Assembly (NCBI GenBank): GCA_900317345.1
Contig: ONGK01000007.1
Location: 1-54,720 of the forward strand
Direction of reading: 5' to 3'
Origin: an uncultured Bacteroidales bacterium
Lineage (GTDB): Bacteria > Bacteroidota > Bacteroidia > Bacteroidales > Paludibacteraceae
Length of the DNA stretch: 54,720 nucleotides
Shown: piece by piece, positions 1-6,501 of the stretch
Position numbering within the stretch: position 1 is the stretch's first letter
Layout: each line of letters begins with the position of its first letter
Translations under genes and position numbers: made by a program
Notes under the pieces: generated by a model
Databases searched by the model: none
What the model saw: only the letters and a program-made list of their open reading frames with translations
What the model was told of the DNA's origin: nothing

Positions 1-105
1 GAGAAATGGATTGACGGCGAGCAGGCGCATATGGCCTGGGAGGCACAGTACCTGGGTTACATCAATAAACTCGGCTACGAGAACTTCCTTATCGCGATGA
101 TGTAA
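1..105 (+). CDS. C-terminal fragment of an unidentified protein
   Basis: The first 34 codons of the window are open in frame 1 and end at a TAA at 103-105. The fragment is rich in aromatic residues and ends LGYENFLIAMM. The start lies outside the window. I do not recognise the family from this tail. The next gene begins one base after the stop, so it was probably the upstream member of the same operon. Confidence 0.55.
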   Translation, partial: EKWIDGEQAHMAWEAQYLGYINKLGYENFLIAMM

Positions 106-106
106 T

Positions 107-745
107 ATGACATTCGTTCGCACCTTACGATGCATGCTTTGGTTGGCATGCACCGTGCTAATACTAATTTCGTGTAATTATAAAACAGACAATAATATGG
201 CAACAATTTATGATTTCAAAGCCCTCTCGAATAGAGGCAAAGAAGTGGATCTTGCAGACTACAAGGGTCAAGTGATTCTTATCGTTAATACCGCATCCAA
301 GTGCGGTTTCACGCCGCAGTATGACGGCTTGGAGGAGTTATACAAGAAATATAAGGACCAAGGTTTCGTCATCCTTGGCTTCCCTTGTGACCAATTCGCT
401 AATCAAGAGCCGGGCAGCGATGAGCAGATCGAAGAGTTCTGCCGTCTCAACCACGGTGTCACCTTCCCGCTCATGGCTAAAAGTGATGTGAACGGAGCTA
501 ACGCAAATCCTGTATTTGAGTATCTCAAGTCGCAGGCCCCCACCGAGGAGTACAAAGGTCTCAAAGCGAAAGCCGCACACGCGATGCTCAAACGTATTAG
601 CAAGAGTGTGGAGAAAGAAAGCGATATTCTCTGGAACTTCACCAAATTCCTCGTTTCCAAAGACGGCAAGACCATCCAGCGTTTTGCGCCGGTAGCCGAG
701 CCTAAAGATTTCGAGCAGAATATCGTAGCTGAGTTGGCGAAGTAA
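107..745 (+). CDS. Glutathione peroxidase family protein, predicted lipoprotein
   Basis: Thiol-dependent peroxidase of the GPx family, which reduces hydroperoxides, in bacteria usually with thioredoxin. The peroxidatic residue is Cys66 in NTASKCGFTPQY, so it is a cysteine rather than selenocysteine enzyme. The second family motif FPCDQFANQEPG and the WNFTKFLV motif near the C-terminus follow. The 107 start gives a short hydrophobic leader ending in a lipobox (LISC, Cys23), so the protein may be anchored in a membrane. A second Met at residue 31 (position 197) would give a plain cytosolic 182-residue enzyme of normal length. I prefer the upstream start because it is one base from the preceding stop and gives a convincing lipobox. 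An OhrR-like peroxide sensor follows, which fits peroxide defence. Confidence 0.88.
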   Translation: MTFVRTLRCMLWLACTVLILISCNYKTDNNMATIYDFKALSNRGKEVDLADYKGQVILIVNTASKCGFTPQYDGLEELYKKYKDQGFVILGFPCDQFANQEPGSDEQIEEFCRLNHGVTFPLMAKSDVNGANANPVFEYLKSQAPTEEYKGLKAKAAHAMLKRISKSVEKESDILWNFTKFLVSKDGKTIQRFAPVAEPKDFEQNIVAELAK

Positions 746-748
746 TGT

Positions 749-1201
749 ATGTATGAACAACTGAAACTGGGTAATCAACTGTGCTTCCGTCTCTATACGG
801 CAGCACGGTTGACTATGCAGGCCTATTTCCCCTATTTTGAGCCGCTGGGCATCACGTATCCGCAGTATTTGGTGCTGCTGGTGCTATGGGAGAAAGACCA
901 TCAGCCGGTGAATGACATCGCCCGTCGCCTGTATCTGGAGACGAATACCGTCACGCCGCTGCTCCAGCGCATGGAGAAGCAAGGTCTGCTCACCCGCAAA
1001 CGCGGCAAAGAAGACACGCGCCAGCGCATCGTCTCGCTCACCCGGCAAGGCAAGGAACTGGAAGAGCAAGCCAAAAATATCCCTGGCTGTCTGGCGCAGC
1101 AGTTGTCCGGCAAAATGGACGATATCAATTGCCTTGTGGCGGCTATCCCGGCTCTCGATAAACTCATCGAAGGATTAGCACAGCCGACCGCAAAAAATTA
1201 A
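749..1201 (+). CDS. MarR family transcriptional regulator, OhrR-like peroxide sensor
   Basis: A 150-residue winged-helix regulator. The N-terminal LGNQLCFRLYTAAR and the following EPLGITYPQYLVLLVLWE are the OhrR signature. Cys12 aligns with the single redox-sensing cysteine of one-Cys OhrR proteins, and Tyr residues near it match the residues that hydrogen-bond the reduced thiolate. The recognition-helix region is LETNTVTPLLQRMEKQGLL, followed by the wing. Known OhrR proteins repress a peroxidase gene and release DNA when organic hydroperoxides oxidise the cysteine. Here no Ohr gene is visible; the neighbour 3 bases upstream is a glutathione peroxidase, so I infer that this is the regulated partner. 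ATG at 749 is used because an ATG at 745 is followed at once by a stop. Confidence 0.88.
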   Translation: MYEQLKLGNQLCFRLYTAARLTMQAYFPYFEPLGITYPQYLVLLVLWEKDHQPVNDIARRLYLETNTVTPLLQRMEKQGLLTRKRGKEDTRQRIVSLTRQGKELEEQAKNIPGCLAQQLSGKMDDINCLVAAIPALDKLIEGLAQPTAKN

Positions 1202-1221
1202 CTACTAACTCCATAGCGGCT

Positions 1222-2331
1222 ATGCTGCATTTAATCAAGCAATCAATGGATTTACAACAATATATGAGCGACGCCATTCGGCGGATTATGGCGAAAGCCT
1301 ATCGCAATGTGCTGAGTAATCCGCGCGAGGCGAAGACGGTCTTTCGTCTGCAGAATACGTTCCTCAAATCCGAGAAACGCCGCCGGCAGGTAACTGAAGA
1401 AGCGGGTGTGGAAGTGCCTCCGTTTCTGATTTGCAGCATCTCCACGGAGTGCAACCTGTCCTGCAAAGGTTGTTATGCTCGTACGAATGGCATTGCTGAT
1501 AACCCTGGTAAGAGCACGCGACCAACGCTCACACCTGAGCAGTGGCGGGATATTTTCACCGAGGCTTCTTCGCTTGGCATCAACTTCGCCCTTTTGGCAG
1601 GTGGTGAACCGATGATGCGCAAAGATATCCTAGAGGAAGTAGCGAAAGTGGAAGATATGATTTTCCCTATTTTCACCAACGGCACACTCATCGGACCGAG
1701 TTATATAGCATTCCTCAAAGAGCACCTCAACCTCATTCCTGTTATCAGCATCGAGGGTGCAGAGCATGGTACGGATTCGCGTCGCGGCAAGGGTATATAC
1801 AAGCGTGCGATGCTGTCTGTGGAGGAACTGCACAAAGAGGATTTGTTCTTCGGCGTCAGTATCACCGTTACCACGGAGAATTTTGCGCTTGTCACTTCTG
1901 ACGAATACGTGGATCATCTGCGTGAATTGGGATGCAAACTGATTATCTATGTGGAATATGTGCCTACTGAGCCAGGAACGGAGCATCTGGCGTTCGGCGA
2001 GAATGACCTGGAGATGATGGAAGCCGTGCAAGCACATCAGCGTGAGCGTTATACGGATATCATCATCATCTCTTTCCCCGGCGACGAGAAGCATATGGGC
2101 GGTTGCTTGGCGGGCGGTCGCGGATTCTTCCATATCGCCCCGGACGGAAATGCCGAGCCATGTCCATTCTCGCCTTATAGTGATAGCAATGTGCTCACGC
2201 TGGGCGTCAAAGGGGCGCTGCAATCGCCTCTATTCAAGAAACTGCGGGCTGTACACCTCGTGGGCGGAGAGCACTCCGGCGGATGCGCTTTATGGGAGCA
2301 TCGCGACGAAGTTGAGGCTATGATGAACTAA
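1222..2331 (+). CDS. Radical SAM protein with SPASM-like C-terminal cysteines
   Basis: A 369-residue radical SAM enzyme. The [4Fe-4S] cluster motif CxxxCxxC is at Cys77, Cys81 and Cys84 in TECNLSCKGCYA. The glycine-rich SAM-binding motif is ALLAGGEPMMRKD. The C-terminal part carries further cysteines (GGCLAGGRGFFHIAPDGNAE followed by PCPF, and GGCALW near the end), as in SPASM or twitch domains that hold auxiliary clusters. Such proteins modify peptides or mature enzymes, but no precursor peptide or partner enzyme is visible, so the substrate is unknown. It lies in a plus-strand run with OhrR upstream and a flavodoxin downstream. A flavodoxin could supply electrons to a radical SAM enzyme; that link is inference from proximity. 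Confidence 0.85.
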   Translation: MLHLIKQSMDLQQYMSDAIRRIMAKAYRNVLSNPREAKTVFRLQNTFLKSEKRRRQVTEEAGVEVPPFLICSISTECNLSCKGCYARTNGIADNPGKSTRPTLTPEQWRDIFTEASSLGINFALLAGGEPMMRKDILEEVAKVEDMIFPIFTNGTLIGPSYIAFLKEHLNLIPVISIEGAEHGTDSRRGKGIYKRAMLSVEELHKEDLFFGVSITVTTENFALVTSDEYVDHLRELGCKLIIYVEYVPTEPGTEHLAFGENDLEMMEAVQAHQRERYTDIIIISFPGDEKHMGGCLAGGRGFFHIAPDGNAEPCPFSPYSDSNVLTLGVKGALQSPLFKKLRAVHLVGGEHSGGCALWEHRDEVEAMMN

Positions 2332-2370
2332 AATGATGAAATTGCAAATTTAAAATACTAAATTATTCGT

Positions 2371-2781
2371 ATGCAGACAGCTATTCGTTATTACAGCAAG
2401 TTCGGCCATTCTGCCAAGATGGCGCAGGTGGTCGGCGAGGTAACAGGTGTAAAACCTGAGAGTGTAGCTACACCGCTTGCTGAAGAAGTGGACATCCTCT
2501 TCATCGGTGCAGGTGTGTTCCTGGGCAAGGTGAACGGCAGTATTAAAGAGTTCGCACGCTCACTCGACCCCAAGAAAGTGAAGAAAGTAGTGTGCTTTGG
2601 TTCGTCCGCCATCATCGACTCGCCCGTTCCGCAGTTACGGAGGATTTTTGAGGAACTCGGCTTTAACGTGGCCGCAGATTCCTTTACCTGCCGTGGAGCT
2701 ATGGGACCTGTTCATAGCGGACATCCTGACGAGAACGATTTGCAGGCGCTCCGCAAATTTGTGCAACAAATCTACGGTTAG
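2371..2781 (+). CDS. Flavodoxin-like protein
   Basis: A 136-residue protein with the flavodoxin fold pattern. The phosphate-binding loop is near the N-terminus (IRYYSKFGHSAKMA), followed by alternating strands and helices, with DILFIGAGVFLGKVNGSIKE in the middle where family members have the second FMN loop. It is close to the usual short-flavodoxin length. It should bind FMN and carry single electrons. It sits between the radical SAM gene and the DUF1295 gene, with 39 bases before it and one base after it, consistent with one transcript. Confidence 0.8.
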   Translation: MQTAIRYYSKFGHSAKMAQVVGEVTGVKPESVATPLAEEVDILFIGAGVFLGKVNGSIKEFARSLDPKKVKKVVCFGSSAIIDSPVPQLRRIFEELGFNVAADSFTCRGAMGPVHSGHPDENDLQALRKFVQQIYG

Positions 2782-2782
2782 T

Positions 2783-3652
2783 ATGAAAAGAGATTATTCC
2801 AAATGGTGTAGCGTGGCGCTAATAACCGCCATCTATGTCCTTGCCGGCGTGGCTGGAGTGCTGTTGTTCCGCTTCACAGCGCCGGTTATCGCAAGTCCCA
2901 TCGTCCGTCTTTTTATGGCGGATGTGCTGGCTACTATCATTGTTTGGGCGTTCGGGTTGCTCTATGAGAACGTGTCGGTCTACGATCCCTATTGGAGTGT
3001 CTTCCCGCCCGTCGCGTTTCTCATCTGGGCATTTTACACGGGTGTGTGGACGTTGCCTGTCGTATTACTCCTGTTGGCGTCATGGTACTGGGGCTGGCGG
3101 CTCACGCGCAACTGGGTGATTACCTTCAAAGGCATTGCCCATGAAGATTGGCGCTATACCAAATACCGCAGTCAGCATCCGCTCGTCTTCCATGCCATCA
3201 ACTTCTTTGGTCTGAATATGGTGCCTACGCTGGTGGTCTTCGCCGCTATGTTACCGGGATTGCAACTCTATGACTTCCCTGTAACAGGTAACCTTTCCCC
3301 GGTAGCCCTTATCATCCTATACTTCGGCTTCCTCGTATGCCTTGCTTCTGCCACTATCCAACTCATTGCGGATAAGCAGATTCATGACTTCCGCGCGGCT
3401 AATCCCGGCAAGTACTGCACTGTGGGGCTGTGGAAGCACGGTCGGCATCCGAACTATTTCGGTGAGATTCAGTTCTGGTGGGGCATATGGATTATGTACG
3501 CCGCCTGTGGAGGTTTCGACTGGTTTATCTGCGGGCCGATAGCCATGACGGCTTTGTTCCTTGGCATCAGCATACCGCTCATGGAGAAGCGGCAACTCGC
3601 CAACAAACCCGGCTACGCTGAGTATCGCAAACAAACTCGCATATTGATTTAA
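2783..3652 (+). CDS. DUF1295 / steroid 5-alpha-reductase-like membrane protein
   Basis: I start this at ATG 2783 (MKRDYSKWCSVAL), one base after the flavodoxin stop, giving 289 residues. An in-frame ATG at 2597 would overlap most of the flavodoxin gene and adds no recognisable sequence. There are about six to seven hydrophobic segments. The C-terminal block GLWKHGRHPNYFGEIQFWWG is the hallmark of DUF1295 and of related isoprenylcysteine methyltransferase and steroid-reductase-like membrane enzymes, where it forms the cofactor site. The substrate in Bacteroidales is not established. Confidence is high for the family, low for any reaction. Confidence 0.85.
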   Translation: MKRDYSKWCSVALITAIYVLAGVAGVLLFRFTAPVIASPIVRLFMADVLATIIVWAFGLLYENVSVYDPYWSVFPPVAFLIWAFYTGVWTLPVVLLLLASWYWGWRLTRNWVITFKGIAHEDWRYTKYRSQHPLVFHAINFFGLNMVPTLVVFAAMLPGLQLYDFPVTGNLSPVALIILYFGFLVCLASATIQLIADKQIHDFRAANPGKYCTVGLWKHGRHPNYFGEIQFWWGIWIMYAACGGFDWFICGPIAMTALFLGISIPLMEKRQLANKPGYAEYRKQTRILI

Positions 3653-3657
3653 CTGCT

Positions 3658-3771
3658 ATGCAAACTGTCAAACTGAACAACGGCGTTGCGATGGTTGGTG
3701 CAGATACGGGTTTCCGAGACTTTGCAGACCCGAACTATCTGCGTCGTATCATCGGCATGTTTAATATATAA
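3658..3771 (+). pseudogene. Remnant of an aldo/keto reductase gene
   Basis: A 37-codon reading frame beginning MQTVKLNNGVAM. This matches the first strand and loop of bacterial aldo/keto reductases, which start with a very similar MQ-x-V-x-LNNGV-x-MP segment. After residue 12 it jumps to ADTGFRDFADPNYLRR, which loosely resembles the C-terminal end of the same family (a DTG...DP...V segment). I read it as a gene with nearly all of its barrel deleted. It could instead be a chance short open frame. It sits 5 bases after the DUF1295 gene and 6 before the HAD gene. Confidence 0.45.
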
Positions 3772-3777
3772 CTGCTG

Positions 3778-4374
3778 ATGCCGCTGACAAATAGGCATAT
3801 TGTCTTTGATTTCGGTGGCGTGCTGATGAAGCATGACAAGGAATCTTGTCTGAATGCCTTGCGTCAACTCATGCCGGATGATGTCATAGCCAATATCCTT
3901 GGATTCGGAAATAGCAAAGCTGGTACGCTACGGACGCAGTTTGAGATAGGTGCATGCAGTGAGCGCTTTTTTCTGGACCATGTCCTGGTGCTTTGCCAAC
4001 CTGGTACGACCGAGCAACAGCTCATTGACGCATGGAATAAGATACATGCTGGCATCTCGGATGAAGCATGGCAAATGATAAAGCAGTTGCGCGCAGAGGG
4101 ATATCACACCTATCTCATGTCGAATACGGATGAGATTCATTGGAACCATACGCTGGAACTTTATCAGCGGCAAATCGAAACTTCTTTTGATGACGTGTTT
4201 TTGTCCTTTGAACTCGGAATGGCTAAGCCTGCAGAATCGTTCTTTCGGTATGTCGCAACTGTCTTGGGCAACGGACCAACTATCTTTGTAGATGATATGG
4301 AAACGAATCGCGAAGCGGCAGAGCACTTCGTTGGCTGGCATACCTGCGCCACCATGCAAGAGTTGCGTATATGA
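3778..4374 (+). CDS. HAD family hydrolase, subfamily IA
   Basis: A 198-residue haloacid dehalogenase-like phosphatase. Motif I is VFDFGGVLM with the nucleophilic Asp; the usual second Asp of DxD is replaced by Gly, as is common in YihX-like members. Motif II is the Ser/Asn of YLMSNTDEIH. Motif III is the Lys of ELGMAKPAESFF. Motif IV is FVDDMETNREAA, which binds magnesium. The helical cap lies between motifs I and II. The likely activity is hydrolysis of a small phosphorylated metabolite; the substrate cannot be told. It is the last gene of the plus-strand run that starts before the window. Confidence 0.85.
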   Translation: MPLTNRHIVFDFGGVLMKHDKESCLNALRQLMPDDVIANILGFGNSKAGTLRTQFEIGACSERFFLDHVLVLCQPGTTEQQLIDAWNKIHAGISDEAWQMIKQLRAEGYHTYLMSNTDEIHWNHTLELYQRQIETSFDDVFLSFELGMAKPAESFFRYVATVLGNGPTIFVDDMETNREAAEHFVGWHTCATMQELRI

Positions 4375-4399
4375 AGGCGCATATTACCTACTCCCGACT

Positions 4400-4440
4400 G
4401 GGGGTAAGAACTCCCAACCGAGGGTGCAGACCCCCTTTAT
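4400..4440 (+). terminator. Possible terminator after the HAD gene
   Basis: GGGGGT at 4400-4405 pairs with ACCCCC at 4430-4435, with a shorter CCC/GGG pairing inside the loop, followed by a weak TTTAT. It would close the plus-strand operon. The long loop and poor T-run keep confidence low. Confidence 0.3.
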
Positions 4441-4446
4441 ATACAA

Positions 4447-4470
4447 AAGAGACACCGTTTGGTGTCTCTT
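4447..4470 (-). terminator. Terminator hairpin downstream of tRNA-Ser
   Basis: A perfect 10-bp stem, AAGAGACACC with GGTGTCTCTT, and a 4-base loop, starting two bases beyond the tRNA 3' end. On the minus strand it is followed by TTTG only, so the U-tract is short. It may serve transcription from both sides. Confidence 0.6.
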
Positions 4471-4471
4471 G

Positions 4472-4558
4472 CGGAGAAAGGGGGATTCGAACCCCCGGTA
4501 CGGTTACCCGTACGACAGTTTAGCAAACTGTTGGTTTAAGCCACTCACCCATCTCTCC
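4472..4558 (-). tRNA. tRNA-Ser (anticodon GCU)
   Basis: Minus-strand cloverleaf of 87 nt with the long variable arm of class II tRNAs. Acceptor arms are GGAGAGA and TTTCTCC with discriminator G. The anticodon loop sequence TTTGCTAAA gives GCU, reading AGC and AGU serine codons. The T-arm has GGTTCGAATCC. CCA is not encoded. It has its own promoter at 4585-4616. Confidence 0.95.
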
Positions 4559-4584
4559 GTAGCTTAAATTATCAAAAGCGGGTG

Positions 4585-4616
4585 CAAAGGTACTGCTTTT
4601 TTTTCATATACGCAAA
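4585..4616 (-). promoter_or_regulatory. Bacteroidota promoter of tRNA-Ser
   Basis: On the minus strand TTTG (4613-4616), 20 bases, then TACCTTTG (4585-4592), followed by a CACCCGCTTTTGA discriminator that is shared with the other tRNA promoters in the window. Confidence 0.85.
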
Positions 4617-4656
4617 TTTTTCTCTAAAAAAAGATAAAAAAATGTAAGAGCTACAC

Positions 4657-4728
4657 AAAAAAAAAAGCAGGTTGTCTCCCGACAACCCAATCTTTTCATT
4701 TAACCTTAAATCTAATACCATGAAAAAC
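4657..4728 (-). ncRNA. Candidate small RNA of about 72 nt
   Basis: On the minus strand a complete promoter at 4735-4766 is followed, about 70 bases on, by a textbook intrinsic terminator: GGTTGTC and GACAACC stems around a GGGA loop (4670-4687), then TGC and ten T residues (4657-4666). No open reading frame of useful length lies between. The body contains GGTATTAGATTTAAGGTTAA, which is single-stranded by eye. The opposite strand reads like a Bacteroidales translation start, but encodes only 13 codons. Rfam has a Bacteroidales-1 family delimited in a similar way by promoter and terminator; I cannot confirm membership. It could also be an attenuated leader. Confidence 0.6.
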
Positions 4729-4734
4729 ACGGTG

Positions 4735-4766
4735 CAAAAGTACTGCTTTTTGACAATATGACCAAA
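4735..4766 (-). promoter_or_regulatory. Bacteroidota promoter of the candidate small RNA
   Basis: TTTG at 4763-4766, 20 bases, TACTTTTG at 4735-4742 on the minus strand. The remaining 4767-4893 stretch is AT-rich and holds nothing else I can identify. Confidence 0.8.
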
Positions 4767-4893
4767 TATTTTACGAAAAAAGTGTTAAAAATCTAAAATA
4801 TGCAAACTATACCTTGCAAAATGGCATAATTATGCAATATCTGCGAATTTTATGACAGAATGTTTGCTCTCTCGCAAAATGAATAGCAAAGTG

Positions 4894-5463
4894 TTAGTCG
4901 CAAAGCGAGAATAAGTCTTCTCTGGGATTGACCAGCATAACCGGTACTAATGCTTTTCGGATGGCGTGACGCTCAGGTGGACCGAATAGGATATCATCCA
5001 GACCATATTCACGGCTGGCAGTAAGAATGAGCAAGTCATGCCGGAAATCTCTCTGGCGCTCTGACGCTTCTGCCATCAGCTTGAACGAGTCTTTTCGTGC
5101 CTCTACCACCTCATAGGAGATGGTCTCTCCGGACTTCTCGCTTACCGCCTTGATATGTGTTACGATACGGTTTACATTCTGCTGCGCATGCGAACCGAAA
5201 TCATGGGCTTTGAGCAGAATGATATGCGCTCCTGTCTTGCGTGCGATATAGGTGCAAATCTCGGCTTTATATACCTCTTCCTCGAGCATTGAGACGGGTA
5301 CCAGGAGCCTATGCAGCGGCTTTACGCTCATTGTATTGGTGATGAATACATATGGCCGCCGTTCCTCGCGGCATTCGTCTAGGTGCCGCTGGATGACCCG
5401 CCTGTTGTTCTCGCATTCTATCAGGCGTATATCGTCGTTATTATCCCAAATCATTTGTCCCAA
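4894..5463 (-). CDS. Universal stress protein-like protein
   Basis: A 189-residue protein. From about residue 52 it follows the UspA fold: HRLLVPVSMLEEEVYKAEIC as first strand and helix, LLKAHDF as the second strand, and GPPERHAIRKALVPVMLVNP as the usual C-terminal strand. The first 50 residues look like an extra, partly degenerate segment rather than a full first Usp domain. The ATP-binding G-2x-G-9x-G motif is not obvious, so it may be a non-ATP-binding member. Its start overlaps the mltG stop by 13 bases, so it is cotranscribed with mltG and mutS. Confidence 0.7.
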   Translation of the reverse strand: MGQMIWDNNDDIRLIECENNRRVIQRHLDECREERRPYVFITNTMSVKPLHRLLVPVSMLEEEVYKAEICTYIARKTGAHIILLKAHDFGSHAQQNVNRIVTHIKAVSEKSGETISYEVVEARKDSFKLMAEASERQRDFRHDLLILTASREYGLDDILFGPPERHAIRKALVPVMLVNPREDLFSLCD

Positions 5464-6500
5464 TGTATGGTGTCCATCGTGTGGCGGTACTGCTTAGCGG
5501 CAGCGGAGTGATTTCCGTAGGACGATGAGAAGATATGGGTGTTGTTCAGTTCCGGGCTCGCGCACATGAATAGGTAGTTCGTTTCCGGTGCGTCAAGTAC
5601 CATATCCATCGTCGCCGGTGCTGCGCAACGGATAGGTCCGGGCGGCAGACCGGGGTTTTTATAGGTGTTATACGGCGAATCGACATTTAGATGGCGATAC
5701 AGAATACGCTTTAATTTGAAGTCACCCAGCGCATATTTGATGGTAGGACATGCCTGCAGAGGCATACCTTTGCGAACGCGGTTGATATACAGGCTGGCTA
5801 TCACCGGCATCTCCTGTTTGTTATGGCTCTCGCCTTCCACGATAGATGCAATAATTGCCACCTCGATGGGCGTCAATCCAATAGAGTCCGCCTTGGCGCG
5901 TCGGCGCTCGTTCCAGAAGACGTTATATTCCCGCTGCATCCGTTTGAACAGGCCTTCGGGCGTAATATTCCAGAATACCTCATATGTATTTGGGATGAAC
6001 AGGCAACGGCTGGTTTCTTTGTTCATGCCGTACGGCTCCAGAAATGCATCGTCCTCCAGGTATGGCAGTAGCGTTGCGCTATCCATCTGCAGGTGGGTTG
6101 TCACTTTGCCTGCTAGTTCTTCCCGCGTACGGATATTATTGGTCCAGGTAATGCGCACAGGCGTCTGATAGCCGTATTTGAGTCGTTCAATCAGCTCGCG
6201 GTCGCCTATCTGCGCCGGGAATACATAGTGTCCCGGTTCCGGCGTGTTGAACACCAAAAAACGCATATGCATCTTCAGGTCGGTCTCGGAACTGATGTCA
6301 TAATCCTCTCGCAGCAGATTGAGCACCGAGTCGATGGACGCACCCTCATAGATATTATATGCATGCTCCTGATAGTCTCTCGCGCGGAAGTTGCATATAT
6401 TCCAGCGATAGTACTGCTCGGCTAAAAACACCGAGATAATTACTGCCAATACGCCGATACTGATTAGAATGGCGCGAAGAATGTAACGTTTCTGTACCAT
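5451..6500 (-). CDS. mltG: Endolytic murein transglycosylase MltG
   Basis: A 349-residue YceG-family enzyme anchored by one N-terminal membrane helix (about residues 9-30), with its catalytic part in the periplasm. The catalytic glutamate lies in IIASIVEGESHN, and the active-site neighbourhood continues with SLYINRVRKGMPLQACPTIK and the loop PYNTYKNPGLPPGPI, both diagnostic. It cleaves nascent peptidoglycan strands and so ends glycan polymerisation. It starts one base after the mutS stop, so the two share a transcript. Confidence 0.93.
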   Translation of the reverse strand: MVQKRYILRAILISIGVLAVIISVFLAEQYYRWNICNFRARDYQEHAYNIYEGASIDSVLNLLREDYDISSETDLKMHMRFLVFNTPEPGHYVFPAQIGDRELIERLKYGYQTPVRITWTNNIRTREELAGKVTTHLQMDSATLLPYLEDDAFLEPYGMNKETSRCLFIPNTYEVFWNITPEGLFKRMQREYNVFWNERRRAKADSIGLTPIEVAIIASIVEGESHNKQEMPVIASLYINRVRKGMPLQACPTIKYALGDFKLKRILYRHLNVDSPYNTYKNPGLPPGPIRCAAPATMDMVLDAPETNYLFMCASPELNNTHIFSSSYGNHSAAAKQYRHTMDTIHWDK

Positions 6501-6501
6501 A

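Noticed and set aside
2597-2782. Longer start for the DUF1295 gene at 2597
   Set aside because: It would overlap the flavodoxin gene by 185 bases, and the extra residues are the flavodoxin read out of frame.
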